Below, piece after piece: positions 53,001 to 63,139 of a stretch of 64,000 nt of DNA. The translations under genes were made by a program, and so were the position numbers. A model generated the notes under the pieces. That model had not been told where the DNA came from. It did not search any database and saw only the letters and a list, made by a program, of their open reading frames with translations. This DNA comes from Rutstroemia sp. NJR-2017a BVV2 (taxonomy: Eukaryota; Ascomycota; Leotiomycetes; Helotiales; Rutstroemiaceae), in the NCBI GenBank assembly GCA_002946415.1, contig NJPS01000027.1, positions 1-64,000 of the forward strand. Direction: 5' to 3'. Numbering within the stretch: the first letter of the stretch is position 1; each line of letters opens with the position of its first letter.

Positions 53001-54294
53001 GGTATATCAGAAGCTGGAAAGTGGAGCCCTTTTTCATGTCAGCAATGAATGGATTGCTAGTAGCCAAGTCCAACTTGCCCCTGAAAAAATCACCACTAGC
53101 CTGGGGATTGACTAGTTCGGCTTCTACGGAACCATTTTTCTGCGAATCAAAGCAATAGAACATTACCCTATGAAAGCCCGTAAGTTCTGCAATGATACCC
53201 ACTACAATATCCAGAAGTTCCTGTATAGATTCAGCGCCGACAATCTGTTGTTGCGCCTGGTTCATTATACGCAAAACGTCCATGGAAGAAACGCCGGTCT
53301 GTTCCTTCTGTCGAGCAAGCTCCAAGACCCTGAGGGGTAAGCTTTTTCTTGTGGTGCTTTTCTGTTGCTCATCTGGATGAACTTCGATATCGATTGAATG
53401 GATCGGGAGTTTGGGAAGCGCCTTCTCATGGAAAAGTTTCGGCAGAGCGAAGACATCGGTGTATGGTTCAAACTCGAGAATAACCAGATCCTTACTGCCG
53501 TGTGCGACGTGTAGTGCACACCAAAGTCTTTGAGGAGATCCAGAAGGAAATGTAATCGTGGCGGAGAATACATCAAGCTGCGTTTCCTTGGTACCATTAC
53601 CCGCACCGTTGACGTTTTTGAGAGCGTAGTTGATACGAGCAAGTGTATCTTCTGCAGTCTCAGGCTCTAGTATGTTGACAAACGACATCAGTTGGAAGAG
53701 TTGTTCTGGTCCGTATCCTAGAAGCATTCGTGAATTCTCACTAGCAATCCTGATTTCAAGGTCGTCTTGATTGAATCTCAGGGCAACAAGGACCCCATAT
53801 TGCTGAATTGCACCCGGCGTGTGAATGGGCTCATCCTCGCACCTATAGAAGGTTGGTTTTGTGCCATCTGAAATGATGCCAGAGAAGACGCCAGGTGGTC
53901 CGGCTGTAGTAGGTATCATCGTTGCCCGCTCCGTTGTTCTTTTTCCTCCACCTTCTCCTTCACTCGAAGCCCAGACATCTGATTCGGACTGCGCAAGCCT
54001 GCGGATGGCATGGTCGGGAGGTATAGATGGGTATGGAGGAGGAAGGAAGGTGTCGACATCCTGACGTTTAGAGTCTTCGGTGCTATCCTCTTCACTTTCT
54101 TTCGGGCCGGACTGAGCAGCATTCCTTGATGTCAAGTCGTCTTCCTTTGTAGCTTCCGTGATATGAGGCGCTTCGTCCTGTTCAAGTGGCTCCTTGGTGT
54201 CACCCAGCAAATTGCGGATGGGAAACACACGTTCGACTATAAAGTCACCAGAGGTCAGAAACACTACTGGCTCTGGAGATTCTGGATTTGACAT
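50052..54294 (-). CDS. phy: Fungal phytochrome (red/far-red photoreceptor hybrid histidine kinase)
   Basis: Nine exons give 1220 residues. Introns: 53029-53078 (GC-AG), 52848-52924, 51886-51962, 51615-51765, 51441-51495, 51144-51202, 50406-50456 and 50191-50250; spliced length divides by three. The start (ATG 54294) is followed by ERVFPIRNLL, a typical fungal N-terminus, then a Ser/Pro/acidic stretch. The PAS domain carries Cys152 in RCEDEPIHTPGAIQQYG, the biliverdin-binding site of FphA-type phytochromes. GAF has HFPASDIP (Asp413), RLVCRDV and SPIHLKYLGNMGVRSSMSVS; PHY follows (about 570-700). Kinase: H-box NSSHEVRTPLNAIVN (His734), N-box QVISNVTSNAFQHS (843-856), G1 DIGVGM (883), G2 LGVGLAV (926). 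Receiver: Asp1076, Asp1121 (ILMDLQMP) and Lys1182. The C-terminus ends WERGGWF as in other fungal phytochromes. It should sense red light and signal by phosphorelay; I cannot say which fungal paralogue it is. Confidence 0.96.
53029..53078 (-). other. Non-canonical GC-AG intron in the phytochrome GAF domain
   Basis: The donor is GCAAGT, the only non-GT start that spliceosomes commonly accept, with a good branch site (TGCTGACA) and acceptor AAAAAG. Removing these 50 nt joins GDFFRG to LHFPASDIPKQ and restores the conserved chromophore-pocket motif; without splicing the frame reads KLDLATSNPF and then leaves the family sequence. No GT donor nearby gives the correct join. Confidence 0.85.
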
Positions 54295-55629
54295 TCTCTT
54301 GCATCGTTAACAACAAGAACTTTGCAGGCTTACATGATCTCTTGATGTGTCTCGAAGCCGAAGCAAAAGTATTACTGTTCGCGTAGGATGATTACTTACG
54401 GACAGTCACAATCTTTCTCAAAAACCTTCAAGTAGTGTTCTCCAGATAAGGAGATCGGAATTCCTCTCATGCGGCAGATGTAGCTTAGGGGTACCGTACA
54501 AAACACTGAGGTTGAGGTCCAGGCCCAGTCGAAGAAAGTTACGCCATTTTCTGGCCAAGGCGCATGGAGCGCGATTTAAGAACGTGGGACTTGTTGCGAA
54601 ATGCGAAGTCTGTTGAAGTTTACTGGTGTGCTTAGATAAGATATCGGGGCTTGGGAAAGCCCGCTCCAGGATAATTTTACAATAGTCGTAATGCTGGTGT
54701 GGTTTCCGGGCGCCTCGCATAATGAGCCCGTGTACTTAGTACTAAAGTACAACGGGGTGCGGAGAGCGAGGTATTCATATCACCCTATAATTTTCACAAA
54801 ATCTGGTACAGATGTTCCCAACAGCGCAAAAAAGTGCCCGAAAATTATTAAATAGCAATACCAGCCACTGTGATCAAATTAAGCACCTTTTAAGCATTTA
54901 TGGTATGCTTTCTGACATCGTGAGATTGGTATTTTGCTCAAGTCTGAGCTGGAAATATGAGGTGGCTGTGCTCGAATTTTCTACAAGGCTATTTTATGGT
55001 CAGATGCTGTGGCACAGATATTGAGGCAATACGGGGAGGCGGGTAGATGTCCGACTACATGATCTCTTAAATCCCCACCCTCAAGAACAGCGTACTTTCG
55101 TAAGGTCTTCCAGACGTACCTTCTAATGTGAAGTCAATACTCAGGATATAATTCTTTATTGAGAGCAATATATATCTCCATGGCTCCTCGCAAGATGGGT
55201 ATGCATTTCGTGGCCATAAGTCATTACGAACATTCTCGCTTCAAGCCTTCTCTTCACTGATATCCTCACGGCTCAATCACTGACTTTGACAGCGCATTTT
55301 ATTTTATAGAAAAAATTAAAGCTCAAGCTCCAATAGAGTTGAGTGGGTATCATGATTCGTTAAAGCACTACCTACGAAGACCTACACTGCCTACTGACTC
55401 TTTTTTATCGAGGCTACAGCTATTCCAATACAATGCCCAATCATGCTCGAACTTTAGTCTGTTCCATCAGACTTTCGATACCATACCAGTACAAAGCAAA
55501 ATGCCTCCCGGACTCCAAGGTACCGAGGCGGAATATAACACGCACCTTCGTAATAAAGCAACTTTGCAAATCCGCTCGTCAAACTTTTCAGAATGAAACC
55601 TTTCTTCTAAACCACCAATCCATCCTTCA
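54295..55629. other. Phytochrome upstream region, no gene seen
   Basis: Frames of up to 100 codons on the minus strand (54418-54720) lack homology signs and probably belong to the 5' leader or promoter. The part near 55630 is the 3' flank of the Zn2Cys6 pseudogene. No recognisable repeat. Confidence 0.4.
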
Positions 55630-58275
55630 TTATTCCTGAAGCAAAGCAAAACCATTCTTCTTCAATTCACCCCCCCTATACACCAATGACGGTCGTCCTT
55701 GTATTGGAAATAGCCAAAATAAAGGATTCTCATCCTCTAGCACAGTTCCAATTCCTTTCATTATATCCACCCTCTCTACATTCGGACAAAATTGATTGTA
55801 AGAAATAGAAGACAAACGACACCAAGTATCGAGATCAGCTTCAGCAATCAAGTCATCATCCTCCGGTAAAGGGATCTTCCATTTCCTCGCCAAGTAGAGA
55901 AGGATATTGCAAGCACAGCTAGCAAAACCATGATAGCTACTCATTCCTGTAAGGTCAGAGATTCCTTGGAGAAATTTTTCTAGTCCGATACTGGTATTGC
56001 CATATGCAATGAGATGGGTGATACCAGTAGTGAGAACAAAGTAAGGTACAAAGGAAGGAGTTCGGCTGAGTATGTACAGTTGTAAGTAGGACTTCACAAG
56101 AGCCGAAATTGCATCTGCAGCTTGATCGCAAACATCACGAGGTAAGATAGCAGAACCAATCAAAGTAAGCTTGATAAATGGCCGGAAAAAAGTAAAATAG
56201 TATAGTGATAATATATACTATAACAGTCTTAGCATAAGCTGTATTTGATATAAGGTATCATCAAGGTACTTACGAGCAGAATAATACAGATGGTGTAAAG
56301 TTCTATCCTAGGCGTAGTGCCGCAGGAATGGAATCGTACCATTGAAGATACTGATTATAAATATCGAGCAAATTCTGACTTGTGAAGATTGAACCCGGGG
56401 TGTGCAGTAGATACGATGATTTGTGAATAACCTCGGAAAGTTCAGAGAAGATCTTGTAGACACTTCGAATGTTTGATGGCTGGGTATAATTCCGTTCAAG
56501 TAGTCCGCCTATAATGGACAGCGGAGTAAAGCATAGTAATTGTGTATATTTACCATTATCCGTGTAGGAAATCCAAGAAGATTTATTCTAAAGTATCTAT
56601 CATTGGCGGTTCATAGTCAATTTGGTAAGTCGAGAAAATTGCGGTAATCGCCCAGCGTCAAAGACCAGGCTCTATGATAAGTTAGTCGTCATCTATATGA
56701 CCAAAAGGTCTTCGGCATATCCTCAATTTTAAGGAGAATAAATACTGGTTCAAAGTGAAGGCTCCCCAAAACGTGCACATCCTTACTTCCTGCATTCCTT
56801 CAATTTGCTCGGGTATTTGTTGTCCCTCGATATCAAGATGTAAACCCATTTCGATCGCCAATCGTATAGATTGTTCTGAGAAAAAGATACTTTGACTTGA
56901 ATGACCACTACTTGCTTCACGGATTGCCATCAGACCTAAAGCTTGGATAGTGGTGAGACTGTGATGATCCTTCTCCTCAAATAAAAGGCGCTCAGCTTCG
57001 GCAAAGAAGTGATCACCGACTGTATTGCTGTTGTTAGGGTCGGCTCGTGCACCTGCTTGTGAGGAGAACCGGCAGCCCACAGCCTGGATTGCATTCACCA
57101 GCAACTCACTACAGTAGTTGCGGTCGCCTGTTTTGTAAGCTTCCAAGAAATGCTCCTTGCTGAGTGAAGCAAATATCGGATACTCCCAGCAGAAATACAA
57201 AGCTATAAGATGGTCAACAAGTTGTTTATCGGAAGTAATATTGGCCCAACTTAATGGACCAAGACTTTTGCGATCTGAGTGATCTCCGCCAAATTCATGG
57301 CCAAGTATAGCCGCTTGTCCTTGATCCCTAGTATATAACACCGTACTATTGAGGGTAGAATGATCCATCGTTTTCTCGTGCCAGTGTCCCATAACCGGAT
57401 ATTGACTCAAGCTATTAGGAACCGTAATAGTGCCTGATTTCCAACTTATCAAATTATCGTTTGTACCGGCCATAGAGTCTGTCATATTGTTCAGGCCCAG
57501 CAATGAACTCAACGGTGTTTGATCTTCCACTTGTTGGTCAGCGGAAATCGATCCTTGTGCTTCTTCTAACCGCAAGTTCGTGAACTGCGAGGTCAGGATT
57601 CCGCGCCGCGGTCCCATAGCAGCACCAATAGTCTGATGATCACTGAGGCCCGGATGTGTTGTGATATTTTCTCTAGACGGGGAAGAATCTTTCGGCGGGG
57701 GACCTTCGAAGTCGCCATTAGTTTCCTGTAACCATTGGGCTATGCTCTCGACCGATTCGTGATTCTGTATTCGTTCTATAATCGCGTAGGTGTTCTCATT
57801 TGCTTCGATAGCGTGAAATATGCGTTCGGCATTGTGTTTCCAGGAATCATGCGATCTCAAGCTTTCGACCAGTTCCATTTTGATATATTTGATATGAGGC
57901 TGATAGCAACACCTCTGCTGAGGTGGCTTCTCAATACATTTCGCGCAAGGTTCCTTGCCATCACACTAGAACGACTTAGCTACCATGAACGCGATTCTTA
58001 GATTATTATGCAAAAATTGCTAATCTGAACGGACGATGTTCATTAAAATTACTCACCTTGGCTCGACGTCTTTTGCAGTTCAGACATGCATTCTGTACAA
58101 CGTGTTTCGGCTTCCTTCTCCTTTTCGTATCTCGAGCAGGGGTTGGTACTTCGTTCTGCGGATCGCGTGAATGAGAGCTCGTCGAGATTCCAGAGGTAAA
58201 CAATTGATTTGTGCTACTTCTTGCTACGTCGTTATCACCCTGTGGCTTGTATGAACGAAGACGTCGTAGCGGCAT
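55630..58275 (-). pseudogene. Frameshifted Zn(II)2Cys6 fungal transcription factor
   Basis: From the ATG at 58275, exon 1 and exon 2 (intron 57966-58056) form a Zn2Cys6 cluster, ACLNCKRRRAKC then DGKEPCAKCIEK and CC, preceded by a basic KRRRKPKH stretch. A fungal-specific regulatory domain starts near 57200 (YFCWEYPIFASLSKEHFLEA). Further introns are 56672-56745, 56509-56553 and 56218-56273, all GT-AG and all joining family motifs: FTLNQ to AWSLTLG, YTDNG to GLLERNYTQPSN, and VLFCS to IYYHYTILLFFRPFIKL. The last exon ends at 55630. Between 56554 and 56671 the motifs sit in three successive frames with no possible intron, a TAA lies at 56583-56585, and RLG is followed by TAG (56303-56305) where relatives have a codon before NFTP. 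It is closest in memory to large nitrate- or xylan-type C6 regulators. Conserved splice sites with broken exons indicate a recent pseudogene. Confidence 0.85.
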
Positions 58276-58630
58276 TGTCAATATGACCAAGCATTATCAG
58301 TGGATGTAGGAAATGTCTTATATCCTATAAACAAATTTTTCGAACACAACTCGATAAATATATGACAATGTATTTACCTGGTAATGTATAGTAGAAGAAG
58401 TAAGTAGCCAGCAGGTAGATTGACCGATGAGCTAGTGAGTGCAGATCAATACCGTGAATGAAGAGGAGCTGCTGAGTTTCGTGCTCCCGAAAGCGAGCGA
58501 CCGGTCCCGGTAACTAGGGTCTCATAGTACAACCTACAAGTGGTCTGAGGTTGGTCAGCGGTCGGCATGGATCGAAAAGGCCCTAGTATGGTTACCTTGA
58601 GAAGCTCGGGTTACTTGGATATCCCTCCCT
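58276..58630. other. Upstream flank of the Zn2Cys6 pseudogene, nothing identified
   Basis: Normal composition, no reading frame or repeat seen. It is the last non-repeat DNA before the second AT-rich block. Confidence 0.4.
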
Positions 58631-58885
58631 CAGGACAGATTAAGTGGAACACTTCGCATTTCTGAGCCCTCTCAAAACGTCAACTCTTTTTACCAAATTC
58701 ATATTGTATTCGACGTAACTGATGGCGAAAATTATAATAGATTATATAGAATAAAGACAGATCAATTCGCTACTAGAACATTAAATTTTATCATAAATTT
58801 ATAGATAGTTGTATTGATTATAATATAATTCTACAAAAGGGTTAATATTTTGAGGAAATACGAAACGTTCCACTTATCTGTCCTG
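58631..58885. mobile_element. MITE-like element with about 33-bp terminal inverted repeats
   Basis: The left end reads CAGGACAGATTAAGTGGAAC and continues to CTTCGCATTTC. The right end, read in reverse complement from 58885, gives CAGGACAGATAAGTGGAACG and continues to TTTCGTATTTC. The arms differ by one indel and a few transitions. The 255-bp element has no coding capacity and an AT-rich middle. A target-site duplication is not evident. It lies 200 bp upstream of a Fot1-like transposase fragment, so the two could be parts of one larger element. Confidence 0.6.
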
Positions 58886-59069
58886 ATGAAGACATTCTTG
58901 AACAACGATATAATATGATAGAGAAGATCGAGCTTAACGTAAAACTCTACTAAGTGTACCATCCCATCAAGTAGACCACTTCTTACCTATATTCAACAAC
59001 TCAATCTAATCAATTAATTAATCAACAACACAATATACCAGAACTCAATAAAGAAGTACAATTGAATCT

Positions 59070-59856
59070 CGCGATTTAGACAATCAATTTGATACCTGGA
59101 TTAAATATATACAAAGTAGCTAAGTTATACAATATATATAAGATTATAATCACCCGAAGAATAGCTAGAAAACAACCTATTGCAATTATAGTACTACGAT
59201 TTCGTCGGTTAACTGAATTAGAAGAGAATATAATAGTTCAATATATTCTTAATTTAGATATAAGAGGATATTCACTCTATCTTTATATTATAGAAGATAT
59301 TGCGAATTATATCCTCGATAATAAGAATACTTAGTATATAAATAAATACTAGATATAATATTTTATAAATCGACGATTTAAGTTTAAAATCTGCTTTACT
59401 CGAATTTATAATTTTCAAAGAACTTTTTATAAAAATCCAAAACTTATTTCGAAATAGTTTATATTATATAAAAATATCTATAAAGTATATAAAATACTTG
59501 AATCAGATATTTGAAATTTCGATAAGATAAGATTTATAATAGATATAATTACTTTATATATAATAGTTATAAAAATAGAATAATTAAAAAGAATAAAGAA
59601 TATTTAGCTAAATAATCAAAAATAGATAATAATAATTATTATAATCAATATAGAAAAAGAAGTAATTCTTTCTTTTATATTACTTAAAGAAATAATAGTT
59701 TAGTCTTAATAGATAATAATAATTAATTAGTTTAAAAGTTGGCTAATTAAATCTATAGAGAATAAATAAATAAATAATAAAATAGATTTAGATTAAATCA
59801 AATACTTCGAGAAATATATTATTATTTAAATAAAAAACTTATAATAACTACTAATC
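59070..59856 (+). pseudogene. Degraded Fot1/pogo-type DDE transposase, 3' truncated
   Basis: The open stretch 59089-59334 reads IYKVAKLYNIYKIIITRRIA then RRLTELEENIIVQYILNLD and RGYSLYLYIIEDIANYIL, the psq and Tc5-type DNA-binding domains of Fot1/Tigger-like transposases. Past stops the frame continues with FTRIYNFQRTFYKNPKLISK, then ILESDIQNFDKIRF, corresponding to the NFDETGF motif with the first catalytic Asp, and IDLDQIKYFEKY near 59790. Homology stops at 59856, just before the second catalytic Asp (LDGHGSH region), where a family D LTR begins. The transposase is RIP-mutated and cut by that insertion. Confidence 0.7.
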
Positions 59857-60033
59857 TATAATGAACTTTCAATAATAGAATAGATTTAACTTTAGAATTA
59901 ATAACTAAAGAACTAAGAGAATTCTAAAACTTGAAGAATTTAAATATAGAAAGTTGATTATATATAGAGTATATAATATATTAATACTATAATAGTTTAG
60001 ATAAGAAATTTAGTTAAGTAAATCTTAGATAGA
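59857..60033. repeat. Partial family D LTR
   Basis: It matches the first 177 bases or so of the LTR at 62223-62436 (TATAATGAACTT for TGTGATGAACCT) but is far more mutated. It is cut at 60033 by the reversed family A LTR, leaving out the last part that contains the AGGTTCGTCACA end. Confidence 0.7.
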
Positions 60034-60583
60034 TATTATAAATACTTGTTTTCTGAGTTATATAGAAGTAGTTAAGATCTCGAATACTAGAGATCGCGAT
60101 AATTAATAATACTATTATAGATTTATTATTAATAATAGTTATATAGAAAATCGATTGTAATTATAAGAATAAGTAAATAAGTAGTAATTGTTATTAAGTA
60201 TAAAGCTCTATATATTAAGGAAAACTATCTAGTTATATAGATCTTTGTTCTTTACTATCTTATTAATCCTATCAATTCCTACTACTGGAACTACTAGGAG
60301 CTATTAGGATATTATATAATTCTAACCTAAAATTCTACTAAAGATACTATTAATTACTTTAGTATTTATTTATTTCTAGATACTTTATTTCTATAATACC
60401 GTTCCTTATAAAGATATACTAATAATTATAGATACTTTTTTCCTATCTCTATATTATAAATATAGATATCTAGATTCTTCTTTATTATATAATCTCTATA
60501 TAACAGTTCGACTCTACTAAATAATAGTTAGCTATCTTCTAAGCCTAAGATCCTTAGATTCTTATTCTAAATATATTATAATA
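60034..60583 (-). repeat. Family A LTR, reverse orientation
   Basis: Exactly 550 bp, the reverse complement of the other four family A LTRs, with ends TATTATAAATACTTG and ATATTATAATA on the plus strand. Confidence 0.85.
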
Positions 60584-61330
60584 TTATCCTCTTTTTATTT
60601 TAGCATTATCCCGATACTTACTATAATAATACAGAATATCTACTTAGGTTTCTAATAAATATTTTACTCTTTTCTTCTTTATTATATTTAAGGAATTATT
60701 CAAATCTTCAAGAAATTGTTATTTAATTTATCTTCGGATAAAGAAGAAAGAAAAGATAATACTAGTAAAGTATTCTTATTATTCTAAAAAGAATTTAGAA
60801 TATTATATTCTCTCTAGAACAGATTATTATAAAGAATATACTAAAAGTATTAGTTATAATTCTTATAATATATTTGAGATTTCTACTTTTTCTTAGATAG
60901 TAATATAATATAAAGAAACTTACTTAGAGATTGAAAAAGAAAAAGCTATAGTAAAGATTCTTTATTTAAAGAAATAGTAGCGAAAGTTAAAGAAAAAAAC
61001 TAGAAAGATATTATAGTATAATCTATATATAATAGATATATTGGAGGAGTTTAAGGAAAAAGAGAAACTAGAAAAGAAATAAATTAAGTAAGTTAAATAA
61101 GCTTTTTAGATATTTAGTTTCTTCGAAATCGATTTTTCGATCTTCGAGCTTTCTTTAATAAATAATTCTAAACTAGCTATCTAATTAGAAGTTAAAAGTT
61201 CTTTAGATAGAATTTCTCCAAATTTTGTAAATAGTTCAGATTCTTAATTAATTTCTATATATTTTCCAAATATAGATATTCTTCCTATTTAATCAAGTAA
61301 TAAAGTTTTCTTCTAATATACTTTTTATAA
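60034..61330 (-). mobile_element. Family A fragment, reversed: LTR plus 3' interior
   Basis: A reversed 550-bp family A LTR (60034-60583) is followed by the reverse complement of the family A interior from its end back to the chromodomain region (about 3900-4654 in copy 1). Homology is lost near 61330, so pol upstream of the chromodomain is missing. It inserted into, or recombined with, the partial family D LTR on its left. Confidence 0.7.
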
Positions 61331-61552
61331 CGATATATACGATTTCGTATTTAGTTAGGCCGATACAAGCTAGGACTAGATAGAGTTAGCTAGATATATA
61401 ATTATTATATAATCATTTCTTATATATAGGTTCTTCGAGCTCTAAAGCTCTTTTAGTTCTTTAATTCTTAATTCTAAAGTATATTCGATTTTTTCGAGAT
61501 ATATTATTATATTATTAAGAACTTATCTAACTATACTAGCTATATTTGATAG
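61331..61552. other. Short mixed segment containing a reversed family D LTR-like piece
   Basis: Around 61420-61490 the sequence CTTCGAGCTCTAAAGCTCTT and what follows is the reverse complement of the middle of the family D LTR. The rest is unassigned. Confidence 0.4.
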
Positions 61553-62102
61553 TATTATAATATATCTAAATGGGAGCCTGAGAACCTTAGGTTCAGAGAG
61601 TGGCTAACTACTGTTCGATGAAGTTGAACCGTTGTACAGAGATTATATAATAAAGTAGAATCTAGATATTTGTACCTATAGTACAGAGATAGAGAAAAGG
61701 TATCTATAATTATCAGTATATCTTTATAAAGAACGGTACTATGAGAATAAAGTATCTAAGAATAGGTAGGTACTAGAGTAATCAATAGTATTCTTAGTAG
61801 AACCTCAAGTAGGGATTATCTGATATTTCAGTAGTCTTAGCAGTCCTAATATTGCTAAGATCGATGAGACTGATAGGATAGTAGAGAACGAAGATCTATA
61901 TAACTAGATAGTTTTTTTTAGTATATGAAGCTTCGTACTTAACAACAATTACTACTTATTTATCTATTATTATAATTACGATCGATTCTCTATATAACTA
62001 TTATCAATAATAAACCTATAATAGTACTATTAATTGTCGCAATCTCTAGTACTCGAGACCCTGATCACTTCTATATAACTTAGAAAATAAGTATTTGTAA
62101 TA
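61553..62102 (+). repeat. Family A LTR, least mutated copy
   Basis: The 550-bp repeat is colinear with the other copies, with more retained G and C. Confidence 0.85.
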
Positions 62103-62222
62103 TTTTGAATACCTTTGTTACCTTATATACCGAATTGATATAGCTCCAAATAATATTATAATAGCTGGGCCTATAAGTTAACTACTAGCTCTATCGCTTA
62201 CTATAAATACAACTATACCTTT
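61553..62222 (+). mobile_element. Family A fragment: 5' LTR plus start of the interior
   Basis: A forward 550-bp LTR (61553-62102) is followed by about 118 bp that match the family A interior just after the 5' LTR (13697-13815). Homology ends where the family D LTR starts. This copy is much less mutated than those in the left block (it keeps ATGGGAGCCTGAGAACC), so it is the best template for the original LTR. Confidence 0.75.
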
Positions 62223-62436
62223 TGTGATGAACCTTCAATAATAGAGTAGATTTAGCCTTAGAATTAACAACTAAAGAACTAAGAGAGCTCTAGAGCTCGA
62301 AGAGTTTAAATACAGGAAGTTGATTATATATAGGATATATGATATGCTAACACTATAGCGGCTTAGGCAGGGAGTTTGACTAAGCAAGCCTCAGGCAGGG
62401 AGCTAGCTCCAGACTGCTTTCGTGAGGTTCGTCACA
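62223..62436 (-). repeat. Family D LTR
   Basis: The 214-bp LTR has 12-bp inverted ends, TGTGATGAACCT and AGGTTCGTCACA, matching except for one C-to-T change. It starts TG and ends CA as retroviral-type LTRs do. Confidence 0.8.
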
Positions 62437-62450
62437 TTACCCCCCCCTCC
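62437..62450 (-). other. Polypurine tract of family D
   Basis: On the minus strand GGAGGGGGGGGTAA lies directly before the 3' LTR, the position of the primer for plus-strand DNA synthesis in LTR retrotransposons. Confidence 0.75.
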
Positions 62451-62534
62451 AAATAAGCTCGTCCTCGAGCGCTATCATCTTAGCCAAGGGCTGATAATTA
62501 GTATTAGTTAAATGAGTATAGGGTAAGGAGTATA

Positions 62535-62813
62535 TTAAAGAAATGAGCTAAAGAATATACGCCTTTGGGCCAGCATCATTAGATGATCATCATCTGTATA
62601 GTCATAATCCTCTTCTCTATTTTGAAACAGTCGTAGCCATTCGGGCAGGAGGGCAGATGGGCCAGGAAGTATTAGATTCTCCAAGTGGAAGTCATATAGC
62701 TTATACAGTACCATCTTCAAGTCGGAAGCTTTGTACCAGGTCAGATCAGCATCATAGTTAAGCCAGGAAACGCGGTATTCTAGGGATCTGTAGCGTTTTC
62801 TGCAAGCAAGCAC
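62535..62813 (-). pseudogene. Chromodomain-containing C-terminus of family D integrase
   Basis: The 92-codon frame reads LACRKRYRSLEYRVSWLNYD then ADLTWYKASDLK, a chromodomain (RYRSLEYRVSWLNY with W-Y aromatic cage positions), followed by YKLYDFHLENLILPGPSALL and an acidic tail with DYDYTDDD. Such modules direct integration to modified chromatin. It continues upstream in the same frame to VDKVLACRK and NITGTDEYE, past a stop near 62875. It is part of the interrupted polyprotein, not a separate gene. Confidence 0.75.
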
Positions 62814-63139
62814 CTTGTCGACTTCGTACTCGTCGGTACCTGTGATATTGAGTAGCAGCGGGGGCTCATTATACTAGCTAGGCAATGGGTCGTCGGCAGC
62901 TTTACACAATTTGTCTGCTGGGAATATATCATAGATATGTATTATGTCAGGCAGTTCTAAGCGGAATAAGTGGCCTATTTTCTCGAGTATCTTGAAGCGT
63001 CCATTTGTAAGGTAATTAAGCTTTCTTGATAGTCGCTATATCGGGAGATATCGCATATCCAGCTATATATAGTCGCCTACATCGAAATTAATAGGCCTTC
63101 GATATATATTAGCTGCTTTAGATATACGGTCTTATACTC

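Noticed and set aside
53265..53642. 125-codon minus-strand frame inside the phytochrome
   Set aside because: It is the shifted frame of phytochrome exon 1, whose own frame carries the PAS and GAF motifs.
54418..54720. 100-codon frame upstream of the phytochrome
   Set aside because: No domain or conserved pattern is seen; probably 5' leader or promoter sequence.
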